Shown: piece after piece, positions 17,906-25,705 of the stretch
Layout: each line of letters starts with the position of its first letter
Position numbering within the stretch: the stretch's first letter is position 1
DNA from: Thalassobacillus devorans
Lineage (GTDB): Bacteria; Bacillota; Bacilli; Bacillales; Halobacillaceae
Assembly (NCBI RefSeq): GCF_011761345.1
Contig: NZ_JAASRY010000003.1
Span: forward strand, 1-64,000
Direction: 5' to 3'
Length of the DNA: 64,000 nucleotides
The notes under the pieces: model-generated
Database searches by the model: none
Told to the model about the DNA's origin: nothing
Seen by the model: the letters and a program-made list of their open reading frames with translations, nothing else
Program-made: the position numbers and the translations under genes

Positions 17906-18066
17906 ACAAAAGCGCAAGCGCCTTGCTCACCCCCGACAAGCTTAAGACAATCCTCGCCGTGACGTTTTTTGTCACAGAGAGGATTGACTTAAGACCTCGA
18001 GGGGGTAGGCGCTGGAGCTGGATGGGACCAACCACAAAAAGAAAATTTTATAATTTCCTAGACAAT
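17906..18066. repeat. Dispersed intergenic long-hairpin repeat, copy A
   Basis: About 161 bases starting ACAAAAGCGCAAGCGCC and ending in TTTCCTAGACAAT, nearly identical to 47146-47322. The first ~115 bases fold into one long imperfect hairpin: AGCGCC/GGCGCT, ACCCCC/GGGGGT, CTTAAG/CTTAAG, CAATCCTC/GAGGATTG, GTGAC/GTCAC with a T-rich loop. The last ~45 bases are an AT-rich tail. It sits between the hmp stop and its terminator. No protein is encoded. Confidence 0.9.
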
Positions 18067-18107
18067 AAAAAAGATGCCTGCAGTAACATAACAGGCATCT
18101 TTTTTTG
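18066..18107. terminator. Bidirectional terminator between hmp and acsA
   Basis: AAAAGATGCCTG and CAGGCATCTTTTTTT (arms within 18067-18106) form a strong stem flanked by A and T runs, between convergent genes. Confidence 0.85.
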
Positions 18108-18112
18108 ATTGC

Positions 18113-19825
18113 TTATTCTTCTAGTGTAGAGGTGTCTCCAGTTGGAAGGCCGAGCTCCCAGGATTTAAGGAGACGACGCATGATTTTACCACTTCGTGTC
18201 TTCGGAATCGTATCTTTGATTTCGATTTCACGAGGCGCCGCATGCGCACTCAATCCTTTTTTGACAAACTGTCGGATATCTTCGAGCAATTCATCAGACT
18301 CTTCATAACCATCGTTCAATGTGATGAACGCTTTGATGATTTCGCCGCGTTCAGGATCTGGTTTACCAATAACACCAGCTTCAGCAACGGCTTCGTGCTC
18401 AATCAATTTACTTTCTACTTCAAATGGTCCGACACGTTCACCTGATGTGTTAATGACGTCATCAAGACGGCCTTGGAACCAGAAGTAGCCATCTTCATCC
18501 ATATAGGCGCTGTCCCCGGATACATACCAGTCACCAAGGAAGTAGCTTTCATACTTGCCTGGATTCTTCCATACAGCGCGCATCATGGACGGCCATCCTT
18601 TTTTCAGGGCAAGGTTACCCATCCGGTTTGGCGGCAGCTCATTTCCATCATTATCGACGATTGCCGCTTCCGTACCAGGGAAAGGTTTACCCATAGAACC
18701 TGGACGAATATCCATTGCCGGATAGTTACAAATCATCATACCTCCGGTTTCCGTCATCCACCATGTATCGTGAATACGCAGGTTCAACGCCTTCGTTCCC
18801 CACGTAATAACCTCTGGATTCAATGGTTCACCAACACTCAATACGTGGCGTAAAGAAGAAAGGTCATGTTTCGAGGCTACCTCTTCTCCGGCGCTGACAA
18901 GCTTACGGAAAGCTGTCGGTGCCGAGTACCAAACCGTTACATTATATTTATCCAGGGTTCCATACCAGTCATCCGGGCTGAAACGTCCCCCGCGAATCAC
19001 ATTGGTCACACCGTTAAGCCAAGGAGCGAAAATACCATAGCTTGTACCAGTTACCCAGCCCGGGTCGGCCGTACACCAGTAAGTGTCATCTTCCTTCAGA
19101 TCCAAAACCCATTTACCAGTTTGATAGTGTTGCAGCATGGCATTGTGTACATGATAGACACCTTTTGGTTTGCCGGTAGAACCGGATGTATAGTGAAGCA
19201 GCATGCCGTCTTCTAAATCGACCCATTCAATGTCGAAATCTTTGGATGCCTGATCCATTTCTTTATAATAATCAATGTAGTCACCATTTTCAGGTACATC
19301 TCCGACAATGACAATCTGTTTCAAGTTTGGAAGCTCATCGACAGGTACCCGATCCAACAGCTCTGGAGTTGTGACAAGCATGCTTGCCTCACTGTCTTCC
19401 AAACGGTCGCGTACAGCCTGTTCCATGAATGCCTCAAATAAAGGTCCGGCAATCGCACCGGTTTTCAAAATTCCTAGAAATGCTGCGTAGAATTCCGGAC
19501 TTCTATGCATGAACAAGAAGACACGGTCCCCTTTATTGACATTATATTTTTTTAATACATTCGCAAATTGGTTACTTTTGAATTTCAAATCTTCAAACGT
19601 TAGTTTCTCTTCACGATTAGGAGCCGAATAGATCAATGCTGTCTGATCTTTCTTGTCAGGGTTATCTGCATGACGGTCGATTGCCTCATAAGCGATGTTT
19701 ACTTTTCCTGTTTCACTCCAAGAGAATTGACTCTTCACACTATCCCATTGGAATTGTTCGTATACTTCTTTGTAGTCTTTCATGTTGTGATTGCCTTCAC
19801 GTGCTGGAATTGGTTGCATGTCCAT
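18113..19825 (-). CDS. acsA: Acetyl-CoA synthetase (AMP-forming)
   Basis: Activates acetate to acetyl-CoA via acetyl-AMP. Adenylate-forming enzyme with the P-loop motif YTSGSTGKPKGVYH (about 210-223), WWMTETGG (about 360), the DWYVSGDSAYMDEDGYFWFQGRLDD hinge region (start about 450) and the acetylatable lysine motif PKTRSGKIMRR (about 542-552). 570 residues and the N-terminus (PIPAREGNHNMKDY) match B. subtilis AcsA, though acuABC is not divergent here. GAGGTG precedes the ATG at 19825. A catabolite-repression-like cre site sits just upstream, as in B. subtilis, predicting CcpA repression. Confidence 0.95.
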   Translation of the reverse strand: MDMQPIPAREGNHNMKDYKEVYEQFQWDSVKSQFSWSETGKVNIAYEAIDRHADNPDKKDQTALIYSAPNREEKLTFEDLKFKSNQFANVLKKYNVNKGDRVFLFMHRSPEFYAAFLGILKTGAIAGPLFEAFMEQAVRDRLEDSEASMLVTTPELLDRVPVDELPNLKQIVIVGDVPENGDYIDYYKEMDQASKDFDIEWVDLEDGMLLHYTSGSTGKPKGVYHVHNAMLQHYQTGKWVLDLKEDDTYWCTADPGWVTGTSYGIFAPWLNGVTNVIRGGRFSPDDWYGTLDKYNVTVWYSAPTAFRKLVSAGEEVASKHDLSSLRHVLSVGEPLNPEVITWGTKALNLRIHDTWWMTETGGMMICNYPAMDIRPGSMGKPFPGTEAAIVDNDGNELPPNRMGNLALKKGWPSMMRAVWKNPGKYESYFLGDWYVSGDSAYMDEDGYFWFQGRLDDVINTSGERVGPFEVESKLIEHEAVAEAGVIGKPDPERGEIIKAFITLNDGYEESDELLEDIRQFVKKGLSAHAAPREIEIKDTIPKTRSGKIMRRLLKSWELGLPTGDTSTLEE

Positions 19826-19846
19826 AGAATCACCTCATTTAAAATT

Positions 19847-19862
19847 TGTAAACGGTTTCTTA
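19847..19862 (-). promoter_or_regulatory. Candidate CcpA cre site upstream of acsA
   Basis: Minus strand TAAGAAACCGTTTACA resembles the cre consensus WTGNAANCGNWWNCW, with the AANCG core intact and one or two outer mismatches. It lies 22 bases upstream of the acsA start, where bound CcpA would block transcription. Confidence 0.6.
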
Positions 19863-20034
19863 CTTAAGTAAAAAAACACCTGCGACACTTATGTTTGGCA
19901 AGGACTCCTAATTTGGATTTTTCTAAAAATTCGTGAATTACCTTTTATTTTAGAATACTTCGCTGAAGTTTTAAAGTGATAAGGGGTAAGTTTTGTCAGA
20001 TTGGTGAAAAAGGATTACTTCCCTTTGCTTTTCA

Positions 20035-20063
20035 TTGACATGGACCTGGAACCCCTCTATAAT
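20035..20063 (+). promoter_or_regulatory. Sigma-A promoter of the queF-yhhQ operon
   Basis: TTGACA, 17 bases, TATAAT: perfect consensus, placed about 40 bases before the preQ1 aptamer. Confidence 0.85.
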
Positions 20064-20105
20064 AAATAAGGTTACAATTGGATAAAATCCGTACCAATCA
20101 TTTAC

Positions 20106-20147
20106 GGGAGAGGTTCTTAGCGACACCCTCGATAAAAAACTAAGGAT
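20106..20147 (+). ncRNA. PreQ1-I riboswitch aptamer
   Basis: Contains AGAGGTTCTTAGCGACACCC, then TCGATAAAAAACTAAGG, the class I preQ1 aptamer pattern: P1 GAGG/CCTC and an A-rich tail that folds back so that CTTAG pairs with CTAAG as an H-type pseudoknot. Binding of prequeuosine-1 should stabilise the fold and favour the terminator just downstream. It controls queF and the presumed transporter yhhQ, both queuosine-related. Confidence 0.92.
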
Positions 20148-20159
20148 ATATGATGATAC

Positions 20160-20188
20160 AGACCATATCCCTTAGGGTGTGGTCTTTT
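20160..20188 (+). terminator. Riboswitch-controlled terminator upstream of queF
   Basis: AGACCATATCCC pairs with GGGTGTGGTCT (TTA loop) and is followed by seven T. It lies 12 bases after the preQ1 aptamer and 41 bases before the queF start, so transcription attenuation is the likely mechanism. Confidence 0.85.
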
Positions 20189-20229
20189 TTTGTACTTTAG
20201 GAAAGTTTAACTATAGAGGAGGGAATCAC

Positions 20230-20727
20230 ATGGCTGGACGAAAAGATGAAGATTTGAAAGATTTATCCTTATTGGGCAGTCAAGGTACGAACTATTCCTT
20301 TGAATACGACCCTGATGTACTGGAGACATTCGATAACCAGCACCCGTACCGGGATTACTTTGTAAAGTTCAATTGCCCGGAGTTCACGACACTTTGTCCC
20401 AAAACAGGTCAGCCTGACTTTGCGACGATTTATATCAGCTACATTCCAGATGAAAAAATGGTCGAAAGTAAGTCACTGAAGCTGTACCTGTTCAGCTTCC
20501 GAAATCATGGTGATTTTCATGAAGACAGTGTCAATATCATTATGAACGACCTGATTGAACTGATGGATCCGCGCTATATCGAAGTGTGGGGCAAATTCAC
20601 ACCAAGGGGCGGCATTTCTATCGATCCCTATTGCAACTACGGAAAGTCCGGGACAAAGTTCGAGCAAATGGCAGAACAACGGCTTTTCAACCATGATCTA
20701 TATCCTGAAAAAATCGACAACCGTTAA
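20230..20727 (+). CDS. queF: NADPH-dependent 7-cyano-7-deazaguanine (preQ0) reductase
   Basis: Reduces the nitrile of preQ0 to the amine preQ1 in queuosine synthesis. The active-site cysteine lies in [16 protein letters not shown] (about residues 48-63), and the QueF motif ESKSLKLYL (about 78-86) is present. With the ATG at 20230 (AGAGGAGGG seven bases upstream) the protein has 165 residues, as in B. subtilis; the open frame continues upstream through the terminator, which is not coding. queC, queD and queE are not adjacent, unlike in B. subtilis. Controlled by the preQ1 riboswitch; followed after 51 bases by yhhQ. Confidence 0.97.
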   Translation: MAGRKDEDLKDLSLLGSQGTNYSFEYDPDVLETFDNQHPYRDYFVKFNCPEFTTLCPKTGQPDFATIYISYIPDEKMVESKSLKLYLFSFRNHGDFHEDSVNIIMNDLIELMDPRYIEVWGKFTPRGGISIDPYCNYGKSGTKFEQMAEQRLFNHDLYPEKIDNR

Positions 20728-20778
20728 TCGAGGACGGCGTTCAGAAACATACTCCCTTTCTATAAGGAGAGATGACAC

Positions 20779-21411
20779 ATGTTCATTTATTTGAATGCTT
20801 TATTTGTTGGTTTATTGATTCTAGCCAATATTTTAGGCGTCAAGCTGTTCTCTGTCGGCGGCTACGTCCTTCCCGCTGCTGTCATTGTATACGTCGTCAC
20901 TTATTTGATCACCGATGTCATTGGTGAAGTATATGGCAAAGAAGCAGCAAAGAAAACAGTCCAGGCCGGCTTTTTCACGCAGGTGATTGCACTTATTTTC
21001 ATCTTTGTGGCAATTCAGCTCCCTGCTGCTCCCTTTTTCCAATCGCAGGCAGAATTCGAAACGATTCTCGGCGGCAGTTTCCGGGTAATGTTAGCCAGCC
21101 TGGTGTCTTATGTTGCCAGTCAAAATTTCGATGTCTTCATCTTTCATCGCTTAAAGAAGAAGCATGGGGAGCAGAAGCTATGGCTTCGGAACAATTTGTC
21201 GACGATGTCGAGCCAATTGATTGATACCGTCGTATTCATTACCATTGCCTTTGCCGGCACGATGCCGACTGCGGCTTTACTTGGGATGATCGCTACGCAG
21301 TATGTATTCAAGTTTCTCGTCGCAGCCGTCGATACACCGATCGCTTACTTGTTAGTAAAAGCAGCAAAAAGAGATAAACAAAGCTTTCATTTAGCAGAAT
21401 CCATGAAATAA
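20779..21411 (+). CDS. yhhQ: Queuosine precursor transporter (YhhQ/VUT family)
   Basis: Integral membrane protein of the YhhQ (PF02592) family, which imports queuosine precursors such as preQ0 or preQ1. About six hydrophobic segments; the signature is the second segment with YVVTYLITDVIGEVYGKE (residues ~35-52) and NLSTMSSQLIDTVVFI (~138-153). 210 residues, normal length. AAGGAGAGATG precedes the ATG. Position behind queF under a preQ1 riboswitch independently supports the substrate class, since salvage and synthesis would be switched off together. Followed immediately by a strong terminator. Confidence 0.92.
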   Translation: MFIYLNALFVGLLILANILGVKLFSVGGYVLPAAVIVYVVTYLITDVIGEVYGKEAAKKTVQAGFFTQVIALIFIFVAIQLPAAPFFQSQAEFETILGGSFRVMLASLVSYVASQNFDVFIFHRLKKKHGEQKLWLRNNLSTMSSQLIDTVVFITIAFAGTMPTAALLGMIATQYVFKFLVAAVDTPIAYLLVKAAKRDKQSFHLAESMK

Positions 21412-21452
21412 AACAAATCCCAGCAGTTATCGAAACTGCTGGGATTTGTTTT
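21411..21452. terminator. Strong bidirectional terminator after yhhQ
   Basis: AACAAATCCCAGCAGTT pairs perfectly with AACTGCTGGGATTTGTT around an ATCG loop, then TTATTTG. It also lies downstream of the convergent aldehyde dehydrogenase. Confidence 0.9.
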
Positions 21453-21525
21453 ATTTGCTCGTAATTTATAATTTTAATCATAGATCGTACGAAACACATC
21501 ATTTGATCACAATCCTGAATATGCT

Positions 21526-22980
21526 TTATTGTTTATCGTTTTTGTATTGCATATAGACGGCTTGGGTGACGAGGAAGTCTTCCACGCCGTGCTTGCCATC
21601 AGCGCCGCCAAGCCCAGATTGTCTCATCCCGGCATGGTAGCCCTGGACTGCTTCGAAGTTTTCACGGTTGATGAACGTTTCACCGAATTTCAACTCATTC
21701 ACAACACGCATCGCTTCATGATAATTTTCCGTATATACGGAAGAAGACAGTCCATAAACGGTATCGTTACCCATTTCTATCGCTTCATCCAAGGTGGAGA
21801 AGTTAGTCACCGGGATGACAGGACCAAAAATCTCTTCCTGGATGATTTCCATATTCTGCTTCACATTTTTCAGGATGGTCGGTTTATAGAAGAAGCCTTT
21901 ATCAAATTCCTGGGGCCGCTCACCACCAGTCACTACTTCCGCTCCGGCATCGACAGCGTTCGTAACCATCTCTTCAACAGTCTCCCTGCGGTCCTCACTT
22001 ACTAATGGACCAACATCCGCTTCTTTATTCTCCAGCGGATCCCCAATCGTGACATCTTCGATTTTTTCTTTCAGTATTTCTAAAAACTCCTCTGCCACGC
22101 TATCATGAACATATACCCGTTCTGCATTGGTGCATGCTTGTCCATTATTAGCAAGGCGTGACATTTTTATATTTTCGGCAGCAAGCTCAAGATCAGCGTT
22201 TTCTGTAACAATTGCTGGTGCCTTCCCGCCTAATTCGAGATTTACTTTCGTAATGTTCTGCGCAGCTGCTTCCATTACTTTTGTACCTGCCGGGATGCTT
22301 CCGGTCATGGTCACCATTTGGACTTTTTCATGCGAAGCAAGGGCATTCCCGATTTCAGACCCTGTTCCAGTGACAAGGTTATAGACACCTTTTGGAATTT
22401 CACTCATCTCATCAATGATTTTTGTAAACTCCATCGCGGTATTCGGTGTCTGCTGACTCGGTTTCAATACAATCGTACAGCCAGTAACGAGTGCTGTCGC
22501 TACCTTACGCGCCAAAATGAACACCGGGAAGTTCCAAGGCACAATACCGCCGATGACGCCGATTGGCTTTTTGTAAATGTGGATATGCTCATTCGGACGG
22601 TCACTTGGGACGATTTCCCCTTCGATTCGCCGTGCCCATTCAGACATGTAACGGAAATAATCAATCGCGAGATCAATTTCTCCGCTGGCAAGCGCATAGT
22701 CTTTTCCCTGTTCTTCCTGCAGCAGTTCAATGAACCGCCCTCGTTTTGCTTCGATGCGGTCACCAATTTCACGGACGATTTTCCCACGTTCAATGTTTGG
22801 TTTCAGTTCCCAATCTTTTTGGGCGTTGAACGCCGCTTTGACAGCACGATCGATATCTTCCTCCGTGCCTCGGGGCGTCTGTGAAATCACCTCTTCTGTT
22901 GCCGGATTGATGATATCGAGCCATTCATTTCCAGTAGATTCTATATATTGACCATCAATGTATAGTTTATGGGTTTGCAA
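21526..22980 (-). CDS. Aldehyde dehydrogenase, lactaldehyde/glycolaldehyde dehydrogenase type (AldA-like)
   Basis: NAD(P)-dependent aldehyde dehydrogenase of 484 residues. Features: PWNFPVFILARK, NAD-binding TGSIPAGTKV, catalytic Glu in LELGGKAPAIV (about residue 250), catalytic Cys in NNGQACTNAERV (about 284) and the C-terminal EIFGPVIPV. The NNGQACTN and EAVQGYHAGMRQSGLGG motifs resemble E. coli AldA (lactaldehyde dehydrogenase), so oxidation of short hydroxyaldehydes is the best guess; substrate is not determined. Stand-alone gene with GAGGAGG-like ribosome site; convergent to yhhQ. It is not part of the lysine-degradation cluster at 36-46 kb. Confidence 0.85.
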   Translation of the reverse strand: MQTHKLYIDGQYIESTGNEWLDIINPATEEVISQTPRGTEEDIDRAVKAAFNAQKDWELKPNIERGKIVREIGDRIEAKRGRFIELLQEEQGKDYALASGEIDLAIDYFRYMSEWARRIEGEIVPSDRPNEHIHIYKKPIGVIGGIVPWNFPVFILARKVATALVTGCTIVLKPSQQTPNTAMEFTKIIDEMSEIPKGVYNLVTGTGSEIGNALASHEKVQMVTMTGSIPAGTKVMEAAAQNITKVNLELGGKAPAIVTENADLELAAENIKMSRLANNGQACTNAERVYVHDSVAEEFLEILKEKIEDVTIGDPLENKEADVGPLVSEDRRETVEEMVTNAVDAGAEVVTGGERPQEFDKGFFYKPTILKNVKQNMEIIQEEIFGPVIPVTNFSTLDEAIEMGNDTVYGLSSSVYTENYHEAMRVVNELKFGETFINRENFEAVQGYHAGMRQSGLGGADGKHGVEDFLVTQAVYMQYKNDKQ

Positions 22981-23123
22981 GATAATCCTCCTCTTAATCG
23001 GAATCTGAGTTCCTGTAAATTATCTTCCACCCAAAGTCCTGTTCTAAACACGTGCATCGACCCATGTATTGCCCTTTCGATTGCGCTATACTCTAAGTAA
23101 CCATAGGAATGGGGTGACTTGCC

Positions 23124-23315
23124 ATGGAACAAAAGAACTTGATTGCCTGGATGTTTGTCACCGTCGGAATTATGAATGCACTAACAGGAGCCATCATGAT
23201 GTTCATCCTTCACGATACGATAATCAGCTTCGTATTCCTGGCTTCCAGCCTGATTTTTTTGCTGGCCGGAAAGGTGGCATGGACAGAAACGCACGGAGAG
23301 GATGCTAAGGATTAG
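23124..23315 (+). CDS. Small two-helix membrane protein of unknown function
   Basis: 63 residues with two hydrophobic segments (about 8-31 and 34-50) and a charged tail (ETHGEDAKD). GGGGTGA lies about eight bases upstream of the ATG. The stop codon falls inside the end of the convergent EamA gene (23305), a tight arrangement that suggests a real gene. No family recognised. Confidence 0.65.
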   Translation: MEQKNLIAWMFVTVGIMNALTGAIMMFILHDTIISFVFLASSLIFLLAGKVAWTETHGEDAKD

Positions 23316-24210
23316 CCGCCTCTCTCTTTTTTTGTCTTCGTGTCGTCATATAGACACCGCCTAACACAAACACTCCCCCTACTAACTGTGCACTGGTCAT
23401 TGCTTCTCCTAAAAAAGTGAACGCCATAACCGCTGTGACGACAGGTATCAAATTCAAAAATACCGCAGCCTTTGAAGGACCGATCATCGACACGGCCTGA
23501 TTCCAGGCAATAAGAGCAATAACAGCCGGGAAGATACCAGTGTAAAGCACACTCCAAATCACTTGTGACGACCAGTCAATTTCAAATCCCCGGGGCAGCC
23601 ATTCTATGACCGCTGCCATTACCAGCAGGGTGACATTACCCATTCCCAACATGAACAATAGACTGCCATACATCGGGAACTTCGGCCCATGCTTATTGAC
23701 CAGTAAAGAATAAAAAGCCCAGCTTACGACCGCGCTCAGCATAATCAAATCTCCAATGTTAAATCCTAAGCCTGCCAATACTTCCCATGATCCTTGCGTG
23801 ATGATGTAAAGGACACCGAGAAAAGAAACTAGCACCCCTGTTAATTGAGAAGGAGTAAAATGTTCTCCTAAGAATAAAAAGCCGAGCACCATCGCAACCG
23901 AAGGCGTCAGCGCCTCTACAATAGATGCATTAATGGTAGTCGTATAATTCAAGGAAGTATAAACAAGGGCCGGAAATAACACCACTCCTGTCAGGGCCAT
24001 TCCATATAAAGCTTTCCAATTCTTCACCATCACTAGCTGGGCATACTTGAATTCCTGTCTCGCAAACGTCAATAACAGTAAAAAGGCGATCAATGTCCGC
24101 AGCCAGGCCAGCGTAAATGGGGCGATTGCTGCTGTAGCCACCTTGCCAGCGATAAAATTTCCCGAAAACAATATAATAGCGAGCATTACTAATGCATATG
24201 CTTTCCACAT
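23305..24210 (-). CDS. EamA/DMT-superfamily transporter (RhaT/YdcZ-like drug/metabolite exporter)
   Basis: 301 residues with ten predicted transmembrane helices in two EamA repeats (GNFIAGKVATAAIAPFTLAW in repeat 1; VIALIAWNQAVSMIGPSKAA in repeat 2). The second repeat ends in the usual FLGEAMTSAQLVGGVFVLGGVY. Such proteins export amino acids, nucleobases or other metabolites; the substrate cannot be read from sequence. AAGGGGGATGG precedes the start at 24210. Basic C-terminus (TTRRQKKR). Confidence 0.9.
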   Translation of the reverse strand: MWKAYALVMLAIILFSGNFIAGKVATAAIAPFTLAWLRTLIAFLLLLTFARQEFKYAQLVMVKNWKALYGMALTGVVLFPALVYTSLNYTTTINASIVEALTPSVAMVLGFLFLGEHFTPSQLTGVLVSFLGVLYIITQGSWEVLAGLGFNIGDLIMLSAVVSWAFYSLLVNKHGPKFPMYGSLLFMLGMGNVTLLVMAAVIEWLPRGFEIDWSSQVIWSVLYTGIFPAVIALIAWNQAVSMIGPSKAAVFLNLIPVVTAVMAFTFLGEAMTSAQLVGGVFVLGGVYMTTRRQKKREAANP

Positions 24211-24260
24211 AGTTCCATCCCCCTTCCATTTGGAGAAATTACGAAGTCCATACAGATACC

Positions 24261-24293
24261 AAAAGACCCTTACCCTGAAGGTAAGAGTCTTTT
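24261..24293 (-). terminator. Terminator of the membrane-anchored protein gene at 24300
   Basis: AAAAGACCCTTACC (24261-24274) and GGTAAGAGTCTTTT (24280-24293) pair with one mismatch; on the minus strand the stem ends in TTTT. Confidence 0.7.
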
Positions 24294-24299
24294 CCTGAA

Positions 24300-24845
24300 T
24301 CAGTTGACAGGGGTTTCCGTCACACCCCAGACTTCTTTATAATCCGTGTAATTATTGATTGCGATGTCTAAATCATGAAAATAACGGTGCGCCTGCTTGA
24401 CATTATTTAATTCTTTCGACCCGTCTACTATTTGTTTCAAATATTGACCCACTGCATCCATATCGGTCTGTAAGGTAGGCGGGTCTTCGAATGTGTTGTC
24501 CTCAATGTAAGTTAAATACTGCTCTGCCCTTTCCCGCTGCTCACTCCATTTGACACCATCTTCCAGCTTTCCATAGCCGGTTGTGTCATTATAATAACGG
24601 TGAGCGACAGCTATTAAATCCCCCGCTTCCTCAAAACCTTCTTCACTTGGTGGCTCACCAGCCTCTGCTTGCCCACCTGACTCAGACGGGTTTTCTTCCT
24701 GGTCACTGGATTCTGTTGCGGCTGTATTTTCTGATTTATTTTCATTGATATCCGTAACTATCAGTACGCCAAAAAACCCGAGCGAACCAACTACCAAAAT
24801 AATTAAAATTGTCATGAAGCCTTTAAAACTGAATAATTTCCCCAT
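24300..24845 (-). CDS. Membrane-anchored extracytoplasmic protein, unknown function
   Basis: 181 residues: an N-terminal transmembrane anchor (about 10-32), then an acidic, serine/glutamate/glycine-rich linker (about 35-72), then a helical domain of about 110 residues rich in tyrosine and acidic residues. There is no lipobox. Predicted to sit outside the membrane. No catalytic motif and no family recognised. AAAGGGGAT precedes the ATG. It is followed by a terminator and stands apart from the genes on either side. Confidence 0.7.
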   Translation of the reverse strand: MGKLFSFKGFMTILIILVVGSLGFFGVLIVTDINENKSENTAATESSDQEENPSESGGQAEAGEPPSEEGFEEAGDLIAVAHRYYNDTTGYGKLEDGVKWSEQRERAEQYLTYIEDNTFEDPPTLQTDMDAVGQYLKQIVDGSKELNNVKQAHRYFHDLDIAINNYTDYKEVWGVTETPVN

Positions 24846-24928
24846 TACAATCCCCTTTAGTACACTGTTACAACAAGCTTAATATAAGCTGATTGATAAT
24901 TCAATTATTTTCCTTTTCATTCAGGTAT

Positions 24929-25270
24929 TTACAGGATTGTAATATCAACGATGTCATTTAAAGGCAACGTAAACCTATGCTTCGTGGCTTCCTCTGTACC
25001 ATGCAGCTCTTTTCTCAGGGAACAGATCGAATTGATTTTCCCACAGCGATGTTCATGTTCAAACCCATTATGAAAAATGATTTCCACGGTCAAATTGTCA
25101 TTTAGGGCCCGCTGCAGCAAAAAATCGATTTCTACCGCTTTTTGTTCATCAATGATGCCTTTTTCCACACGTTCATCTTCTTTCCAAAGCTCTTTAACTA
25201 ATTGGACATGCTCCGGCAGCATCAACGATGTCCACTTGATGGTCCCTCGGTCTTTATTGTGCTTATCCAT
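24929..25270 (-). CDS. YolD-like protein (SOS-linked)
   Basis: 113-residue protein of the YolD-like family (PF08863): N-terminal DRGTIKWTSLMLPEHVQLVKE, which matches the family core, and an alternating beta-rich C-terminus ending LPLNDIVDITIL. In B. subtilis yolD relatives lie in operons with Y-family DNA polymerases (uvrX, yqjW) and are DNA-damage induced; biochemical role unknown. Here no polymerase gene is adjacent. Start at 25270 chosen because GGGAGG lies seven bases upstream; an ATG six codons further up would be possible. A LexA-type box and sigma-A promoter lie directly upstream. Confidence 0.85.
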   Translation of the reverse strand: MDKHNKDRGTIKWTSLMLPEHVQLVKELWKEDERVEKGIIDEQKAVEIDFLLQRALNDNLTVEIIFHNGFEHEHRCGKINSICSLRKELHGTEEATKHRFTLPLNDIVDITIL

Positions 25271-25290
25271 CATGCACCCTCCCGTCATTC

Positions 25291-25304
25291 CGAACGTTTG
25301 TTCT
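25291..25304 (-). promoter_or_regulatory. Candidate LexA (SOS) box upstream of the yolD-like gene
   Basis: CGAACGTTTGTTCT on the plus strand (minus: AGAACAAACGTTCG) matches the Bacillus LexA box CGAACNNNNGTTCG at all but one outer position. It lies just downstream of the -10 element, about 20 bases before the coding start, the usual repressing position. Confidence 0.75.
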
Positions 25305-25305
25305 T

Positions 25306-25334
25306 ATTATATATAATTCTAACAGCAGGGTAAA
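25306..25334 (-). promoter_or_regulatory. Sigma-A promoter of the yolD-like gene
   Basis: Minus strand TTTACC, 17 bases, TATAAT, immediately upstream of the LexA-type box. Confidence 0.65.
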
Positions 25335-25341
25335 GCTTATT

Positions 25342-25689
25342 TCACAAACTGCCAAAAATTGACATTTTATTCTTGTATTTATCCGCCCCCATTTTAAGCC
25401 CGGCAATCTTGTCTTCTGTTCGCGCTTTTGCCGATAACATAATGATAGAAACTTCTCTTGCATCCTGCTTCCTTACCCAACGACAAAATGCTTCCCCGCT
25501 AACCTTGGGAAGCATCAAGTCTAATATAATCAGGCAGGGGGCATGGGTGAAGTACATGTCTTTCGCCTTTTCTCCGTCCTCTACGTTTACTACATCATAT
25601 CCGGCTTTCTCTAAGTAAATGGTAACCAGGTTCATGATCATCGGATCGTCTTCTACCACTAAAATTTTCTCGTTAATTTCAACCACCAT
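25342..25689 (-). pseudogene. Truncated response regulator receiver domain
   Basis: Encodes a CheY-like receiver with the acidic pair VVEDDP (about 10-15), phospho-acceptor Asp in CLIILDLMLPKVSGEAF (about 53-69), and MLSAKAR. After GLKMGAD the expected DDY-TKPF segment with the switch lysine is replaced by KYKNKMSIFGSL and a stop. The C-terminal winged-helix output domain of an OmpR-type regulator (~100 further residues) is missing, and no remnant was found before the yolD promoter. No convincing ribosome site precedes the ATG at 25689. Probably a decaying fragment at the 3' end of the redox gene cluster; a stand-alone CheY-type protein would need the missing lysine. Confidence 0.75.
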
Positions 25690-25705
25690 TCATTTATGAT
25701 AGCCA

